Assembly: GCF_004114955.1 (NCBI RefSeq) | Contig: NZ_CP030053.1 | Coordinates: forward strand, 2,170,001 to 2,234,000 | Length of the DNA stretch: 64,000 bases | Source of the DNA: Bradyrhizobium guangzhouense | GTDB taxonomy: Bacteria; Pseudomonadota; Alphaproteobacteria; Rhizobiales; Xanthobacteraceae | Direction of reading: 5' to 3' | Part shown: piece after piece, positions 62,063 through 64,000 of the stretch | Layout of the letters: each line of letters starts with the position of its first letter | Position numbering within the stretch: position 1 is the stretch's first letter | The notes under the pieces: generated by a model | The model's database searches: none | Told to the model about the DNA's origin: nothing | The model's input: the letters and a program-made list of their open reading frames with translations, nothing else | Made by a program: the position numbers and the translations under genes

Positions 62063-63140
62063 GGGCCACCTGTCGGTTCGGGAAGACCAGCTTGAAGCGA
62101 TAGAGAATGAGAGAATCGCAGGCGAGCACGTAGAACAGCAGGATGCCCTGGAACACCTTGGTGACGTCCAACGGGATCTTCATTGCGATCTGCGCCTGCT
62201 CGCCGCCGATAAAGGTGAGCGCGAGAAAAAGGCCTGCAATTAGTATTCCAATCGGGTTCAAACGGCCGAGGAACGCGACGATGATCGCAGTGAAACCATA
62301 GCCGGGCGAGATGCCGGGCTGGAGGTGTCCGACGGGACCGGCGACCTCGATGATGCCGGCAAGGCCGGCGAGTGCGCCCGATACCGCGAAGGTCAGGATC
62401 ACCAGCTGGTTGGCATTGAAACCGCCGAACCGCGCCGCACGCGGCGAAGCACCGACCACGCGGATCTCGAACCCCTTGATGGTGCGTCCGAGCAGGATTG
62501 CCGCTGCTGCAACGACCAGCAACGCAATGATCGAGCCGAGATGCAGCCGTCCGCCTTCGATCAGCAACGGCACCGTCGCGACGGGATCGAATTCCGCCGT
62601 GGTCGGGAAGTTGAACCCGTTCGGATCGCGCCAGGGACCGCGCACCAGATAATCCAGCAGAAGGTCGGCGACATAGACCAGCATCAGGCTGGTCAGGATT
62701 TCACTGGCACCGAACTTCACCTTGCAGATCGCCGGGATCAGCGCATAGAGCGCGCCCGCGGCGGCCGCGAGCACGAGCATCGCCGGCAGCACCCAAGCCC
62801 CGGCATCGGTGCCTTGCGTCTTCACTGCGATCCAGCTTCCGGCAACGGCGCCGATCAGGAATTGCCCCTCCGCGCCGATGTTCCAGGCGTTGGCAAGATA
62901 GCAGAGCGACAGTCCGATCGCGATCATCACCAGCGGCGTCGCCTTCACTGCGATCTCCTGGAGCGAATAGCCGTCGGTCAGGGGCGCAATGAAATAGGCT
63001 TGCAGGGCGAGCAGCGGATTCTTGCCGAGGATCGCGAACAGGATAGTCATGGTCACGATCGTCAAGCCGATCGCGATCAGCGGCGAGACCAGCGCGATCG
63101 TATTGGAGCGCTCGGCGCGCTTCTCAAGCACCAACTGCAT
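62049..63140 (-). CDS. Nucleoside/purine ABC transporter permease (YufP/NupP-like)
   Basis: A 363-residue membrane protein. Segments LQEIAVKATPLVMIAIGLSLCYLANAWNIGAEGQFLIGAVAGSW and RFGGFNANQLVILTFAVSGALAGLAGIIEVAGPVGHLQPGISPGYGFTAIIVAFLGRLNP are typical of the first permease in BMP-type importers. About nine to ten helices. Its start overlaps the ATPase stop by 17 bases and its stop overlaps the next permease start. Confidence 0.92.
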   Translation of the reverse strand: MQLVLEKRAERSNTIALVSPLIAIGLTIVTMTILFAILGKNPLLALQAYFIAPLTDGYSLQEIAVKATPLVMIAIGLSLCYLANAWNIGAEGQFLIGAVAGSWIAVKTQGTDAGAWVLPAMLVLAAAAGALYALIPAICKVKFGASEILTSLMLVYVADLLLDYLVRGPWRDPNGFNFPTTAEFDPVATVPLLIEGGRLHLGSIIALLVVAAAAILLGRTIKGFEIRVVGASPRAARFGGFNANQLVILTFAVSGALAGLAGIIEVAGPVGHLQPGISPGYGFTAIIVAFLGRLNPIGILIAGLFLALTFIGGEQAQIAMKIPLDVTKVFQGILLFYVLACDSLILYRFKLVFPNRQVARGAG

Positions 63141-64000
63141 GCGCGGCCTCCTTCGGCTCCAGGCTGCTGCCGCCCATCAACAGGCCGAGCTTCTCGCGTG
63201 TCGCTTCGCTTGCTGCCAGCGGAACAGACAGGCGGCCGTGGAACATCACCGCGATGCGATCGGCGATTTCGGCGAGCTCGTCGAGATCCTGGCTGGTCAC
63301 CAGCACCGCAGCACCGGCGGTCGCAAGGTCAAGCAACGCCTGGCGGATGACGGCGGCAGCTCCGGCGTCGACGCCCCAGGTCGGCTGGCTCACCACCAGC
63401 ACGGCGGGGTTGCGCAGGATCTCACGGCCGACGATGAATTTCTGCAAATTGCCCCCGGAAAGAGATGCCGCTTCCGGGTCGCGCTTGGCCTTGCGCACGT
63501 CGAAGGTCTCGGTCGCCCTGTCCACCGTCTTCAGCGTGGCCGCGGTGTCGATGAAGCCGCGATTGACCATGCCGCTGGCGGCGTGACCCGTCAGCAGCGC
63601 GTTCTCCGACAGCTTCATGCGCGGCGCGGTACCGTGGCCGAGCCGCTCTTCGGGCACAAAGGCGGCACCGAGCTTGCGGCGCTTGGTGATCGAGAGGTGG
63701 CCGGCAGCGATCCCCTCGATGACAACAGTGCCGGGATCCGTCGACAGCCGCTCACCGGACAGGGCGGCAAACAGTTCGTCCTGGCCGTTCCCGGCGACGC
63801 CGGCGATGCCGAGAATCTCGCCGCCTTTCAGCTCGAACGAGATGTGCTCGAGCCGCACCCCATGCGCTTCGTCGGGCGCGAGCGAGAGATCGTTGACGAC
63901 GAGCCGCGGGATCGTTGTCCGTCGCCCGGCCGCCGCCTTCACTTCCCTGATCTCGCCGCCGACCATCATGCGCGCGAGCGAGGCGGCGGTCTCCTGCCGG
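63124..64000 (-). CDS. Nucleoside/purine ABC transporter ATP-binding protein, second ABC domain (runs off the right edge)
   Basis: The frame is open to position 64000, so the gene continues beyond the window. The visible part begins in the linker (ARMMVGGEIREVK) and covers the second ABC domain of a YufO/NupO-type ATPase with two ABC domains: strand HISFELKGGEILGIAGVAGNGQDELFAALSGE with degenerate Walker A, signature LSGGNLQKFIVGREIL, then AVLVVSQPTWGVDAGAAAVI (degenerate Walker B) and the switch region VLVTSQDLDELAEIADRIAVMF. Such a non-canonical second domain is usual in this family. The first ABC domain is not in the window. Confidence 0.92.
   Translation of the reverse strand, partial: RQETAASLARMMVGGEIREVKAAAGRRTTIPRLVVNDLSLAPDEAHGVRLEHISFELKGGEILGIAGVAGNGQDELFAALSGERLSTDPGTVVIEGIAAGHLSITKRRKLGAAFVPEERLGHGTAPRMKLSENALLTGHAASGMVNRGFIDTAATLKTVDRATETFDVRKAKRDPEAASLSGGNLQKFIVGREILRNPAVLVVSQPTWGVDAGAAAVIRQALLDLATAGAAVLVTSQDLDELAEIADRIAVMFHGRLSVPLAASEATREKLGLLMGGSSLEPKEAAHAVGA

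Overview
The window is high-GC, gene-dense alphaproteobacterial chromosome. Its gene content fits Bradyrhizobium or a close relative: a lanthanide-type PQQ dehydrogenase with its accessory genes, glutathione-linked formaldehyde oxidation, purine/ureide catabolism with fused enzymes, and dispersed palindromic intergenic repeats. No tRNA, rRNA, CRISPR array, transposase or phage gene was recognised.

Region 1 (about 1.5-28.8 kb) is the most interesting part and reads as a dispersed lanthanide/PQQ alcohol-oxidation island. A PQQ dehydrogenase with the Asp-Tyr-Asp signature of lanthanide-dependent enzymes (2872-4536) is followed by a cytochrome c and a periplasmic binding protein. Divergent from it lies an exported protein with four EF-hands that matches lanmodulin in loop sequence and inter-loop spacing (4875-5267). 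An isolated 26-codon pqqA follows (5439-5519), then a CusA-like RND pump with its adaptor, and a sulfonate/NMT1-type ABC importer. Next come quinoprotein-associated accessory genes: SoxYZ-like carrier, zinc metallohydrolase, MxaJ/XoxJ-like binding protein and CXXCW-motif protein. A lut-like operon (binding protein, beta-propeller, ATPase, ABC-2 permease, exported protein; 17741-22344) is followed by a DUF2380-like protein, S-formylglutathione hydrolase, a divergent two-component pair and a TonB-dependent receptor (26303-28777). Inferred working model: the receptor and Lut-like ABC system take up or sense chelated lanthanide, lanmodulin buffers it in the periplasm, the dehydrogenase oxidises an alcohol with PQQ and lanthanide, electrons pass to cytochrome c, and formaldehyde is handled through glutathione.

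Region 2 (28.8-52.5 kb) is mixed. It holds a cyclase/TPR gene broken by a homopolymer frameshift, a caspase-like exported protein, a ribose-type sugar ABC transporter, a GrlR-like protein, a Tat-exported family 1 glycosidase, a thiolase, an HU protein with a strong terminator, an hsp20-lon-small ORF set, a DUF892 ferritin-like protein, MarC, a class II aldolase coupled to a ClC channel with CBS domains, a DUF900 hydrolase and several small exported proteins.

Region 3 (52.6-64.0 kb) is a purine/ureide catabolic block: DUF3830, PuuE-type allantoinase, a fused OHCU decarboxylase-HIU hydrolase, a two-gene xanthine-dehydrogenase-like enzyme (fused FeS-Mo subunit plus FAD subunit), an 8-oxoguanine deaminase-like amidohydrolase and a BMP-type nucleoside/purine ABC importer that runs off the right edge. 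The AraC-type regulator at the left edge is also cut by the window.

All functional names rest on reading motifs and gene order by eye. No database search was run.
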